Shown: positions 1-6,310 of the stretch, piece after piece | Position numbering within the stretch: the first letter of the stretch is position 1 | Layout of the letters: each line of letters opens with the position of its first letter | From: Ferruginibacter sp. | Lineage (GTDB): Bacteria > Bacteroidota > Bacteroidia > Chitinophagales > Chitinophagaceae | Assembly (NCBI GenBank): GCA_025352435.1 | Contig: JANXTN010000322.1 | Location: 1 to 6,310, forward strand | Reading direction: 5' to 3' | DNA: 6,310 bases | Made by a program: the position numbers and the translations under genes | Notes under the pieces: generated by a model | Database searches by the model: none | What the model saw: the letters and a program-made list of their open reading frames with translations, nothing else | Told to the model about the DNA's origin: nothing

Positions 1-266
1 CTTCCGCAGCAAATATTTCTCCCATCGTTGTTAATCAATCTGACACGAATGGAATAGATGCGTTTGTAAAAAGAATCTACAACATGAATAAAAAGAGGGT
101 CTTGATTGTGGGCCACAGCAACACTGTTCCCCGCATAGTAAAAGGATTGAGCGGGCAAACGATAAACCCGATAGCTGAAACCGATTATGATAACCTATAC
201 ATTATTAAGATAAAAAAATCTGGCCGACGGCTAACACAAAGTACCTACGGTGCAGTTTCTCCATAA
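1..266 (+). CDS. Histidine phosphatase superfamily protein, C-terminal part (5' end outside window)
   Basis: The frame is open from base 3 to the TAA at 264-266, giving 87 visible codons, so the gene begins upstream of the window. The ATG at 84 is internal, because coding continues upstream of it without a stop. The stretch VLIVGHSNTVP (His codon at 114-116) matches the C-terminal catalytic-histidine motif of branch 1 of the superfamily (phosphoglycerate mutase/SixA type). In this family that second His sits beside the phospho-accepting His of the N-terminal RHG motif, which would lie in the missing part. The segment after it, with a Tyr-Asp-Asn-Leu-Tyr run, fits the final beta strand and tail of small bacterial members. 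Members remove phosphate from varied small molecules or proteins, so the substrate cannot be named. The gene converges on the esterase gene with only 27 bases between the stops. Family is fairly sure; function is open. Confidence 0.8.
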   Translation, partial: SAANISPIVVNQSDTNGIDAFVKRIYNMNKKRVLIVGHSNTVPRIVKGLSGQTINPIAETDYDNLYIIKIKKSGRRLTQSTYGAVSP

Positions 267-293
267 ACAAATCCCGATAATCCTTTATGTAAT

Positions 294-2222
294 TTATTTG
301 TCCGTTCTAAACGGCACCACCGGAAATCCTTCGGTGTTATATAGATTAGCATTCATTGGTGCATTAGCCCATGCATAGCGAACATACAAAGGGTTTTTTA
401 ATAAGGAAGTAGAAACTATAATCTGCTTTCCTTTTATAACAGCATGGGCAGATATAAATTTTTTATTTGCTTCGGCAATAGTAAAACCTTCCAGTTTTTT
501 ATTTGTTTTTAAAAATCCTTTTTCAACACCGGTAAAAGAAATAATTATACTCTTGCCTATTATTGTACTTTTTTTATACATAGCTCCTGAAGCTGTTTCT
601 TTGGTGAACCCGTAGACGTTTTTAAATGCTAAGGATGCAAGCCTCTCCCCAACTTGCTTTTTTTTCTTAGGATGAATATCCAACAGGTCGCCAATATCTG
701 TAGTTACTGCCATACCGGTTTTAGGTAATGCCAAAGTCATGGTTTGTGCTTCACGTAAAAATGCCCAGTTGCTTATTTCAGGTTCTTTTCCACCAGGATT
801 ATAAGAAGATAGTTGCGCATATAAAAAAGGAAATTCACCATTTGAAAAGCGGCTTCTCCAGTTTTTAATTAATGCAGGGAAAAGGCTGCGATATTCTATA
901 TAATTGTCTGCGTTGCTTTCGCCCTGGTACCATATTACTCCTTTAAAAGTGTAAGGTAGTAAAGGTGCTATCATTGCATCAAATAAAACGGAAGGCTGGT
1001 TTTGCAGATCATATTCATTTATAGAATTGAATAATAATTTTTTTTGAGCCAGTAGTATAAACTTTGCATCTCCCTGTAACTGATATTTTTTATTGCCTGC
1101 TTCTACAAAAAAATGGGCTGTGTCGCTTTCAAAACCACCGCCGCCGCCGGTATCATTTACCCAAATATTTATAATGTTTTTGCCTTCTTTTAAAATGCCA
1201 TCTGCTATACTGTATACCCTTTTTTTATTCCAAACATTTGTTGTTCCAATAAATTTTCCATTCACAAAAGTAGAATCTTCATCATCTATTGCGGGTAATT
1301 TCAGCATAGCATTTTTAAGAGATACACCCGTAGGCATTTCAAACAAAATCCGGTAAGCGCCTATACCATCTACTTTTGCAAGGCCGCTTTCTTCCCAGCT
1401 TTTGGGCAAGGTTGTATGTTGCCATTTGCTATCATCAAAACCGGTTTCTAAATTTTTTTGAAACTGAACTGTACTCTCTTTTTTATCTGTTTTAAACAGT
1501 TCTTCATTTTGGGTTTTTGTAATATCTAAAGTTGTAAAATTTATTTTTGAAATTTCATTTTCATAAATTTTTTTATACGCTTCAAAACCATTTAAAGTAT
1601 TGCTATCTACCCATGCCTGTGCAGGTGTGCCGGACCAGGCTACATTAATTAACCCGATTGGAATGTGCAATCTTTCATATAATTTCTTTGCATAAAAATA
1701 TCCGACCGCTGAACATTCAACTACAGAAATAGGATTAATAGCGGTCCATTTTTTTCTAAGCATAACGTTTTTGTTCTCACGATTGTCAACCTTTTTTTCT
1801 ATAACTGCATAGCGAATATTATCATTTTTAGCTGTGTTTATTTCGTCTTTATATACATCTTTAAATTCATTTAGCGTTAAATCCATATTGCTTTGTCCGC
1901 TACACAACCATATTTCCCCCACCAGTATATTTTTAAAGATAGTTTTTTCTGAGGCCGTGCTAATGATCAGATCACCTGCTTTCCCTGCTTTACCTGCATC
2001 TATTTTTAATGTCCAGTTTCCATCAACATTTGTTTTACAGCTATACTTTATGTTTCTAAAAATCACATTTACAGTATTACCTGCAGTTGCTTTACCCCAA
2101 ATATTATTTTTTGCATTTTGCTGTAATATCATATTATCATTAAAAATGCCGGCTACAGATAATTGTGCTGTGCAAAAAAAAGGTGCTAAGCAAAGCCAGG
2201 CACCGGATAGTATTTTTTTCAT
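294..2222 (-). CDS. Secreted sialate O-acetylesterase-type SGNH esterase
   Basis: This 642-residue protein has a signal peptide (residues 1 to about 20, hydrophobic core then FFCTAQ), so it should be exported to the periplasm or beyond. A beta-sandwich region (about 22-100) leads into the SGNH hydrolase fold. Block I is GEIWLCSGQSNM with nucleophile Ser111, followed by LINVAWSGTPAQAWV (191-205), GVIWYQGESNADN (428-440), and the catalytic pair Asp515/His517 in DIHPKKK. A jelly-roll resembling the beta-galactosidase sugar-binding domain is inserted at about 255-375; its NDTGGGGG run (five Gly codons near 1140) is, as I recall, typical of the family. Length is normal and all expected catalytic residues are present. 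Family members remove O-acetyl groups from sialic acids or from plant and other polysaccharides; the GH30 partner makes a glycan deacetylase at least as likely as a true sialate esterase. It lies 17 bases after the GH30 stop and is probably translated from the same mRNA. Its leader is AT-rich with no Shine-Dalgarno sequence, as usual in this phylum. Confidence 0.9.
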   Translation of the reverse strand: MKKILSGAWLCLAPFFCTAQLSVAGIFNDNMILQQNAKNNIWGKATAGNTVNVIFRNIKYSCKTNVDGNWTLKIDAGKAGKAGDLIISTASEKTIFKNILVGEIWLCSGQSNMDLTLNEFKDVYKDEINTAKNDNIRYAVIEKKVDNRENKNVMLRKKWTAINPISVVECSAVGYFYAKKLYERLHIPIGLINVAWSGTPAQAWVDSNTLNGFEAYKKIYENEISKINFTTLDITKTQNEELFKTDKKESTVQFQKNLETGFDDSKWQHTTLPKSWEESGLAKVDGIGAYRILFEMPTGVSLKNAMLKLPAIDDEDSTFVNGKFIGTTNVWNKKRVYSIADGILKEGKNIINIWVNDTGGGGGFESDTAHFFVEAGNKKYQLQGDAKFILLAQKKLLFNSINEYDLQNQPSVLFDAMIAPLLPYTFKGVIWYQGESNADNYIEYRSLFPALIKNWRSRFSNGEFPFLYAQLSSYNPGGKEPEISNWAFLREAQTMTLALPKTGMAVTTDIGDLLDIHPKKKKQVGERLASLAFKNVYGFTKETASGAMYKKSTIIGKSIIISFTGVEKGFLKTNKKLEGFTIAEANKKFISAHAVIKGKQIIVSTSLLKNPLYVRYAWANAPMNANLYNTEGFPVVPFRTDK

Positions 2223-2239
2223 ATCAATTTATATATTAA

Positions 2240-3712
2240 TCATCTTATAAGTACAGTTTGAATTGCATGTGGAAGTATGCTGATTTCTGTAGCTTTTAAA
2301 CCCACGCAGAGATTATATTTATTCTTCTTGTCTCCCTGGTTCATTACAACTACAGCAATACTTCCATCAGGATTTATAAAAGCGGTTGTAAGTAACTGGC
2401 TTCTGCTGGCTGCAGCAATAATGCGTTTTGCACCCGGTCGTATAAATTTAGAAAAATGGCCAATATAAAAATAGGAATTGGTATATATAAGTTCGCCTGT
2501 AGTAAGGTTTGCATGCACGGGCGCAAAACAAAAATTACCCACATGGTTTGGCCCGCCTTTATCATCCAGCAAAATATTCCAATCGCACCAGCCAACAGTG
2601 CCGCTGTTAAAATCGTTTATCATAGATTTCCCGTAATGTTCTCCAAGCCCCCAGTTGTAATATCTTTCCGGGTTAAAAGATTCTGCACATCCTTCAGTAA
2701 ATAATAAATTCTTATCAGGATAGGTTTCATGCACTCTCTGCACGTTATCATACATGGGCACCCCGCCACTCCATGGTTCATACCAATGAAACCCGATGCC
2801 CCAAGCATATTTGGAAGCTTCAGGATCATCAAACATTACCTGTGCCCGTTGATAAATTAAGTCTCGGTTATGATCCCAAATAATTATTTTTTTATCTGAC
2901 AAGCCTGCGCTTTTAAAAGTGGGTCCGAGGTGTTTCTTTAAAAAATCTCTTTCCTCTTCCGCAGTGTATACACAACTTTCCCATGTCTGTGTTGCCATTG
3001 GTTCATTTTGAATAGTTACACCCCATATCGGTACGCCTTCCTGCTTATATGCATTTATAAATTTTACAAAATAGTTTGCCCAGGTTTGATAATGCTCTGT
3101 TTTTAATTTCCCTCCCTGTAACATATTTCCGGTAGTTTTCATAAACGCCGGCGGGCTCCAAGGGCTTGCAAATAAAGTGAGTTTATTATTAGAAGCAGCC
3201 ATTGCTTTTTTTATAAGTGGAATACGATATGTTCTATCATGTGCGATGGAAAACGTTTTCAGAGAATTATCATTTTCTTCTACGTAAGTATAACTCCCAC
3301 TACTAAAATCGCAGCTATGTATGTTCGTGCGTGCCAATGTATATCCTATTCCCTTAGACACGCTGTAATAAGCATTTAAAACTTCCTGTTGTTTAGCGGC
3401 GGGTAACTTAGCAAATGTTTCTGCACTTGCGTCGGTTATAGCACCACCAATCCCAAGCATTGTTTGAAAGGTTTTTGAAGGATCTACAAAAACTGATATC
3501 TGCCCTTCATTTGGTTGGCGCAACTCTGTAAAGGCCAGTAAACTATCTGTTTTGCTTAAACGTAAATTTGTACTGTCTGCCGTAGTATATACAGTAACAG
3601 TTTTATTTTGAATATAAGATTTATTAGTTGATGGTTTATTGAAGGTTGGTGGCTTTTGCGCAAGACAGTAACATGTAAAAAATAATAAAAAACCCACAAG
3701 GAATGTTTTCAT
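2240..3712 (-). CDS. Secreted GH30 glycoside hydrolase (glucosylceramidase-like)
   Basis: This 490-residue protein starts with a type I signal peptide (MKTFLVGFLLFFTCYCLAQ, cleavage likely after Gln19); the two Cys residues do not make a good lipobox. The catalytic TIM barrel begins at about residue 82 with the GIGGAITDASAETF motif. ARTNIHSCDFSSGSYTYV (127-144) and LFASPWSPPAFMK (180-192) also match GH30. The acid/base is Glu237 in TIQNEP and the nucleophile is Glu340 in LLFTEGCAES, a spacing close to that of human glucocerebrosidase (Glu235/Glu340). GWCDWN (374-379) and GHFSKFIRPGAKRI (418-431) lead into the C-terminal beta-sandwich that packs on the barrel. Members hydrolyse beta-linked glucose or related sugars with retention; the glucocerebrosidase-like branch includes glucosylceramidases and beta-1,6-glucanases, and I cannot assign the subfamily. 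It is the first gene of the two-gene unit with the SGNH esterase. The ATG at 3712 is chosen because it places the signal peptide exactly at the N-terminus. Confidence 0.93.
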   Translation of the reverse strand: MKTFLVGFLLFFTCYCLAQKPPTFNKPSTNKSYIQNKTVTVYTTADSTNLRLSKTDSLLAFTELRQPNEGQISVFVDPSKTFQTMLGIGGAITDASAETFAKLPAAKQQEVLNAYYSVSKGIGYTLARTNIHSCDFSSGSYTYVEENDNSLKTFSIAHDRTYRIPLIKKAMAASNNKLTLFASPWSPPAFMKTTGNMLQGGKLKTEHYQTWANYFVKFINAYKQEGVPIWGVTIQNEPMATQTWESCVYTAEEERDFLKKHLGPTFKSAGLSDKKIIIWDHNRDLIYQRAQVMFDDPEASKYAWGIGFHWYEPWSGGVPMYDNVQRVHETYPDKNLLFTEGCAESFNPERYYNWGLGEHYGKSMINDFNSGTVGWCDWNILLDDKGGPNHVGNFCFAPVHANLTTGELIYTNSYFYIGHFSKFIRPGAKRIIAAASRSQLLTTAFINPDGSIAVVVMNQGDKKNKYNLCVGLKATEISILPHAIQTVLIR

Positions 3713-3964
3713 AGAATAAGGGTAAAGCTGCGTTATAAATATTAATCACCTCAATATCGTTATTCACGAAAACAAGTTACCTATTTCATTTTATAGTTTA
3801 AAGTAAAAATGAGGCTCATATTCGTCATCTTGTGCAAGCATCTTTATAAAAAGAAATTTCTCTTAGTGTACTTGGGAACACTATATATTTTTTATTGTGT
3901 AATAATAAATTTTAGAAACAGTAGTTAAAACCGGGCAGAATAAGTTTTGGGAGGGAGTAGAATT
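3713..3964. other. Intergenic spacer upstream of the GH30-esterase operon
   Basis: This 252-base AT-rich stretch has no credible gene on either strand. It must hold the 3' end of the acidic-protein transcript and, most likely, the promoter of the enzyme operon, since both neighbours are read on the minus strand. I found no exact Bacteroidota -7 element (TAnnTTTG) on the minus strand; the nearest are TACTTTAA and TAACTTGT, both without a well-placed -33 TTTG. Two small symmetric elements are visible: a 10-base perfect palindrome AGAAATTTCT at 3852-3861, and CTTG/CAAG arms at 3829-3838 flanked by a CATCTT direct repeat (3826-3831 and 3839-3844). Either could be an operator, or chance in AT-rich DNA. 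Confidence 0.5.
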
Positions 3965-4261
3965 TTATATTCTTTCATTATCATCTTTTATTTCTTCATT
4001 ATCATAATAATCATCCTCGTCACTTTCATCAGGAAGATTTTCTGCATCTACCATTCTGTCCATTTCCACGGCATTTAAAGCTGCGGCCATTTCCGTATCG
4101 CTGACATTATCCAAGGCATCCAGCTCTTCACCACTTATTCCATCGTCTTCTCTGTTAAAATCATCAGCATCCAATTTATCATCGCCATCCGTTGCTGCAG
4201 AAAATTCCATGTTATCGTGTCGTAAATCAGTCTTTACATCGTTGGTGTTTTTAGCTTCCAT
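3965..4261 (-). CDS. Small, extremely acidic protein of unknown function
   Basis: I do not recognise this 98-residue protein. It has 23 Asp and 13 Glu against 8 Lys/Arg, for a net charge near -28, and no Cys or Trp. The N-terminal 40 residues and the tail after about 77 look disordered. The middle (about 43-75: SGEELDALDN, then TEMAAALNAVEMDRMVDAENLPDE) has helix-forming spacing and is the best candidate for a conserved core. There is no signal peptide or membrane segment, so it is probably cytoplasmic. The ATG at 4261 is the first in frame and sits after an A/T-rich leader. The gene diverges from the 145-codon gene at 4411, 149 bases away. A very acidic small protein might bind a basic partner, mimic nucleic acid or bind cations, but nothing here decides. 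It could be an ordinary lineage-specific protein. That it is a real gene rests on the long open frame with strongly biased, protein-like composition. Confidence 0.7.
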   Translation of the reverse strand: MEAKNTNDVKTDLRHDNMEFSAATDGDDKLDADDFNREDDGISGEELDALDNVSDTEMAAALNAVEMDRMVDAENLPDESDEDDYYDNEEIKDDNERI

Positions 4262-4410
4262 GATTTTTAATTTTTTTGAAGTAATAATCGTTTAACTACA
4301 AGGAAAACTATGCCAAATACTTTTTTTATTTTATATATTAGTTACAAAAGTTTCTCTTTTTAATCTAGTTGGTTCCTAAACAACAATTGTCAAATCTGTA
4401 ACTTCGAAAC

Positions 4411-4848
4411 TTGCAAAGAATAAACCCAGATATTGATATTGTAGCACAGGTGATTGAAGCAGTGTTAAAAGCCAAGCCGGAAGATGCATTTTGCATAAGC
4501 ATCAGCATCCAATACATGGAGCGTGGTGGTTTAAGCAAAAAACAATTAGAAGGTTTGTTGGGTAAGGCAAACCGAATCTCTACAATAAATCCCGGCAAGC
4601 TAGCTACGCTTGAAGCCATCATAAAAAAGAAACACGTTACACACCGTTCAAAAGCTACTATTACGGCTACTGTAAAAACAAACGATGAAGAGGCGGGAAA
4701 AATGATTGCTGCAATTTTAGAAAAATACCCACAGCATAAAAGGGTTTTATTATTTAGCAGCAACTACAATAAGGACGGTATGATGGCGGCAAATGAAAAA
4801 GAAGAACTTATCCGTTTTTACAAGTTGCTAATTTCCTCCAAAAGCTGA
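4411..4848 (+). CDS. Uncharacterised, probably helical protein with a likely TTG start
   Basis: The frame is open from just after a TAA at 4399-4401 to the TGA at 4846-4848. It has no ATG before 4516 (codon 36 counted from 4411), and starting there would cut off well-formed helical sequence. The best start is the TTG at 4411, giving 145 residues beginning MQRINPDIDIVAQVIEAVL; ATA at 4420 is a less likely alternative. Visible segments are a helix at about 7-21, the motif ERGGLSKKQLEGLLGKA (37-53), PGKLATLEAIIKKK (61-74), a basic Thr-rich linker (75-90), and a C-terminal part with AAILEKYPQHKRVLLF (100-115) and KEELIRFYKLL (130-140). There is no signal peptide or membrane segment, so it is probably cytoplasmic, and Lys is frequent. 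I recall no characterised domain; the sequence style resembles hypothetical proteins of Chitinophagaceae, but that is memory and was not checked. It sits 210 bases upstream of rho in the same direction. Confidence 0.75.
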   Translation: MQRINPDIDIVAQVIEAVLKAKPEDAFCISISIQYMERGGLSKKQLEGLLGKANRISTINPGKLATLEAIIKKKHVTHRSKATITATVKTNDEEAGKMIAAILEKYPQHKRVLLFSSNYNKDGMMAANEKEELIRFYKLLISSKS

Positions 4849-5058
4849 TACTATTGAAGCTTAACCTAAAAATAAACTTATAAATAATTTTTGTTCAGTT
4901 TATTGATTAATGTGTATTATTGCATTGGAAACGGAGATTAAATTACTCAGGTTTAGTGCCTCTGCATAAAACTTTTCCAATCAAAAGATCAAATTTTCAA
5001 CTTCAATTTTTACAACAGATCAACAGCGAATTTTTTGAAAACGCATTCCTGATAATTT
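4849..5058 (+). other. Leader region upstream of rho
   Basis: This 210-base AT-rich gap holds no gene. It includes the candidate promoter at 4890-4922 and then about 130 bases of presumed untranslated leader. rho leaders are often used for autoregulation in other bacteria, but no strong hairpin with a U-tract is visible here. The only inverted repeat I see is TTTTCAA (4994-5000) with TTGAAAA (5035-5041), separated by 34 bases, which is weak. No Shine-Dalgarno sequence precedes the rho ATG; the bases just before it are gataattt. Confidence 0.45.
4890..4922 (+). promoter_or_regulatory. Candidate Bacteroidota-type promoter for rho
   Basis: TTTG at 4890-4893 is followed after 21 bases by TATTATTG at 4915-4922. 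The phylum's primary-sigma consensus is a -33 TTTG and a -7 TAnnTTTG separated by roughly 19-23 bases. The -33 box matches fully, the -7 box matches all but one of its six fixed positions, and the spacing fits. Transcription would begin near 4929 and give a leader of about 130 bases. In AT-rich DNA such a match can arise by chance, so this is only a candidate. Confidence 0.3.
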
Positions 5059-6310
5059 ATGTACGACATATTACAACTGAACGACCTGCTCGTTCCTGAA
5101 CTGCACGATATTGCAGATAAATTCAGTATTCCCCAAATGAAAAAATTGAGCAAGCCAGATCTTATTTCGGCTATTCTTAAAAACCAAGCAGATATGAACA
5201 AAGAAACCGACAACAACGAAAATGGTAACGGTGTAGAAAAACCAAAGAGAAAGAGAATTGCTAAAACAGAAGCTGCGGCTGCACCTGTTGAAGCCACGGA
5301 TACGAATGAAGCAGCACCAATAGTACAACCTTCAGCAAAACCTGCTCACAACAAAAGAGAACCTATTTTAAAAAATAGAAAACCTGCAGATAATGAGAGG
5401 AAATCTGCACGCAATGAAAAGGTAGAAGAGCAGCCATCTCAAAATGAAGAAGAGTTACAGCCTATAACAAGTGAACAAACAACTTTACCTGCTGCATTTG
5501 CACAATTGTTGCAGGAAGAAGATATACAGCAGCCGGAAATTGCAATGGATGAAAAAACACAACAACCTCCTGCTCGCCCACAATTTAAGCCCAGAGAACA
5601 ACCCGTTTTTAATATCGAATTTGATGGTATTATACAAGGTGAAGGTGTGTTGGAAATGATGCCCGATGGCTATGGCTTTTTGCGTAGCAGCGATTACAAT
5701 TACCTTTCCTCACCAGATGATATTTATGTTTCTCCATCACAAATAAAATTATTCGGACTTAAAACCGGTGATACCGTTTTAGGTTCTGTTCGTCCGCCAA
5801 AAGAAGGCGAAAAATATTTTGCGCTTTTAAAGGTTACTACCATCAATGGTAAATCGCCCGAAGAAGTTCGTGACCGTGTACCGTTCGATTATCTTACGCC
5901 ATTGTTTCCATTTGAAAAATTAAATCTTACAACAAGGTCTGATAATTATAGCACCAGAATAATGGATCTGTTTACTCCAATTGGTAAAGGCCAGCGTGGA
6001 CTTATCGTAGCGCAACCAAAGACTGGTAAAACAATGTTGCTAAAAGAACTTGCAAATGCAATTGCAGAAAATCACCCAGAGTGTTATTTGATGATTGTAT
6101 TGGTAGATGAGCGCCCGGAAGAGGTAACAGATATGGAACGCAGTGTACGTGCAGAAGTTATAGCCTCTACGTTTGATGAGCCTGCAGACAAGCACGTTAA
6201 AGTGAGTACCATTGCGCTTAACAAAGCAAAACGTTTGGTAGAATGCGGACACGATGTGGTAATATTGTTGGATTCCATTACCCGTTTGGCTCGTGCACAC
6301 AATACTGTTG
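5059..6310 (+). CDS. rho: Transcription termination factor Rho with long N-terminal insertion (3' end outside window)
   Basis: The frame is open from the ATG at 5059 to the window edge: 417 codons plus one base. Rho is a hexameric RNA-dependent ATPase that ends transcription. Residues 1 to about 45 form the Rho_N helical domain ([16 protein letters not shown], then [16 protein letters not shown]). About 46-185 is an insertion absent from E. coli Rho, rich in Glu, Gln, Pro, Ala and Asn, with a basic patch KPKRKR (61-66). The cold-shock-like RNA-binding domain follows, with DGYGFLRS (203-210; Tyr205 and Phe207 match E. coli Phe62 and Phe64) and [10 protein letters not shown] (220-229). The ATPase core shows a P-loop QPKTGKT (Lys324), catalytic-Glu motif VDERPEEVT (Glu351), ASTFDEPA (369-376), and Walker [14 protein letters not shown] (Asp405, Ser406). 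Ser406 aligns with a bicyclomycin-contact serine in E. coli. The secondary RNA-binding Q- and R-loops lie beyond the edge. The ATG at 5059 places Rho_N exactly at the N-terminus. Confidence 0.97.
   Translation, partial: MYDILQLNDLLVPELHDIADKFSIPQMKKLSKPDLISAILKNQADMNKETDNNENGNGVEKPKRKRIAKTEAAAAPVEATDTNEAAPIVQPSAKPAHNKREPILKNRKPADNERKSARNEKVEEQPSQNEEELQPITSEQTTLPAAFAQLLQEEDIQQPEIAMDEKTQQPPARPQFKPREQPVFNIEFDGIIQGEGVLEMMPDGYGFLRSSDYNYLSSPDDIYVSPSQIKLFGLKTGDTVLGSVRPPKEGEKYFALLKVTTINGKSPEEVRDRVPFDYLTPLFPFEKLNLTTRSDNYSTRIMDLFTPIGKGQRGLIVAQPKTGKTMLLKELANAIAENHPECYLMIVLVDERPEEVTDMERSVRAEVIASTFDEPADKHVKVSTIALNKAKRLVECGHDVVILLDSITRLARAHNTV

Noticed and set aside
302..314. Small hairpin CCGTT-CTA-AACGG at the end of the esterase gene, a possible terminator between convergent genes
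   Set aside because: The stem is only 5 bp, it lies inside the last codons of the esterase, and no T-run follows on either strand.
1093..2250. Plus-strand open frames of 87 and 138 codons opposite the esterase gene (1093-1356 and 1834-2250)
   Set aside because: They are antisense to a gene with clear motifs along its length; their Phe/Pro/Ser-rich sequence is what AT-rich antisense DNA gives.
2277..2832. Short open frames on both strands within the GH30 gene
   Set aside because: They overlap conserved GH30 catalytic and C-terminal sequence in other frames and show no family motif.
3878..3900. AT-rich imperfect hairpin (ACAC...GTGT) as terminator of the acidic-protein gene
   Set aside because: The stem has two internal mismatches, is almost all A/T, and lacks a U-tract in the minus-strand direction.
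4130..4190. Possible EF-hand calcium-binding loop in the acidic protein (around DDGISGEEL)
   Set aside because: The spacing is off: Ile directly follows the Gly instead of lying two positions later, and the Asp pattern of the loop is not met.
4315..4354. Minus-strand TTTG and AGTATTTG as a promoter for the acidic-protein gene
   Set aside because: The -7 box lacks the TA at the proper distance from TTTG and the 23-base spacer is at the limit, so it is no better than chance in this AT-rich stretch.
4310..4363. Tiny plus-strand open frame ATG at 4310 (17 codons) upstream of the TTG-start gene
   Set aside because: It is in a different frame, ends 48 bases before the gene, and has a low-complexity Phe/Ser/Tyr-rich sequence with no leader-peptide features.
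4365..4763. Minus-strand 132-codon open frame with hydrophobic stretches
   Set aside because: It is antisense to the 4411-4848 gene, whose plus-strand translation is far more protein-like.
5010..5328. Minus-strand membrane-like open frames opposite the start of rho
   Set aside because: They are antisense to the Rho N-terminal region; the hydrophobic look comes from complementing Lys/Glu-rich codons.
5471..5659. Plus-strand 62-codon open frame inside rho
   Set aside because: It is a shifted frame of the Gln/Glu-rich Rho insertion and continues into the conserved cold-shock-domain coding region.
6040..6302. Minus-strand open frames opposite the Rho ATPase core
   Set aside because: They are antisense to highly conserved Rho motifs and show no independent motif.

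Overview
The window looks like chromosome from a Bacteroidota bacterium, most likely near the Chitinophagaceae. The evidence is the AT-rich DNA, start codons without recognisable Shine-Dalgarno sequences, secreted enzymes whose signal peptides end in the typical '-AQ', and a transcription terminator Rho with a long insertion after its N-terminal domain. The genus cannot be fixed from sequence reading alone.

Left part (1-2222 and 2240-3712). The window opens with the 3' end of a plus-strand histidine-phosphatase-superfamily gene, which converges on a minus-strand pair of secreted carbohydrate-active enzymes. Read in the direction of transcription, the pair is a glucocerebrosidase-like GH30 glycoside hydrolase followed 17 bases later by a sialate O-acetylesterase-type SGNH esterase. 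They are almost certainly one operon, with the hydrolase cleaving a beta-linked glycan and the esterase removing acetyl groups. No SusC/SusD pair, sensor or sigma/anti-sigma gene is visible, so the substrate is not defined.

Middle part (3713-4848). A 252-base AT-rich spacer separates the enzyme operon from a small, extremely acidic minus-strand protein of unknown function (98 residues, 36 of them Asp or Glu). A short divergent region then leads to a 145-codon plus-strand gene, also of unknown function. It has no ATG near its beginning and probably starts at TTG.

Right part (4849-6310). A 210-base leader with one plausible Bacteroidota-type promoter precedes rho, which runs off the right edge. 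The 417 visible codons cover the Rho_N domain, an insertion of about 140 residues that looks disordered, the RNA-binding cold-shock-like domain, and the ATPase core through the Walker B region.

I found no CRISPR array, transposon, tRNA or rRNA, and no clear new multi-gene system. The points most worth following up are the Rho insertion, the two small unknown proteins beside rho, and the missing ATG in one of them.
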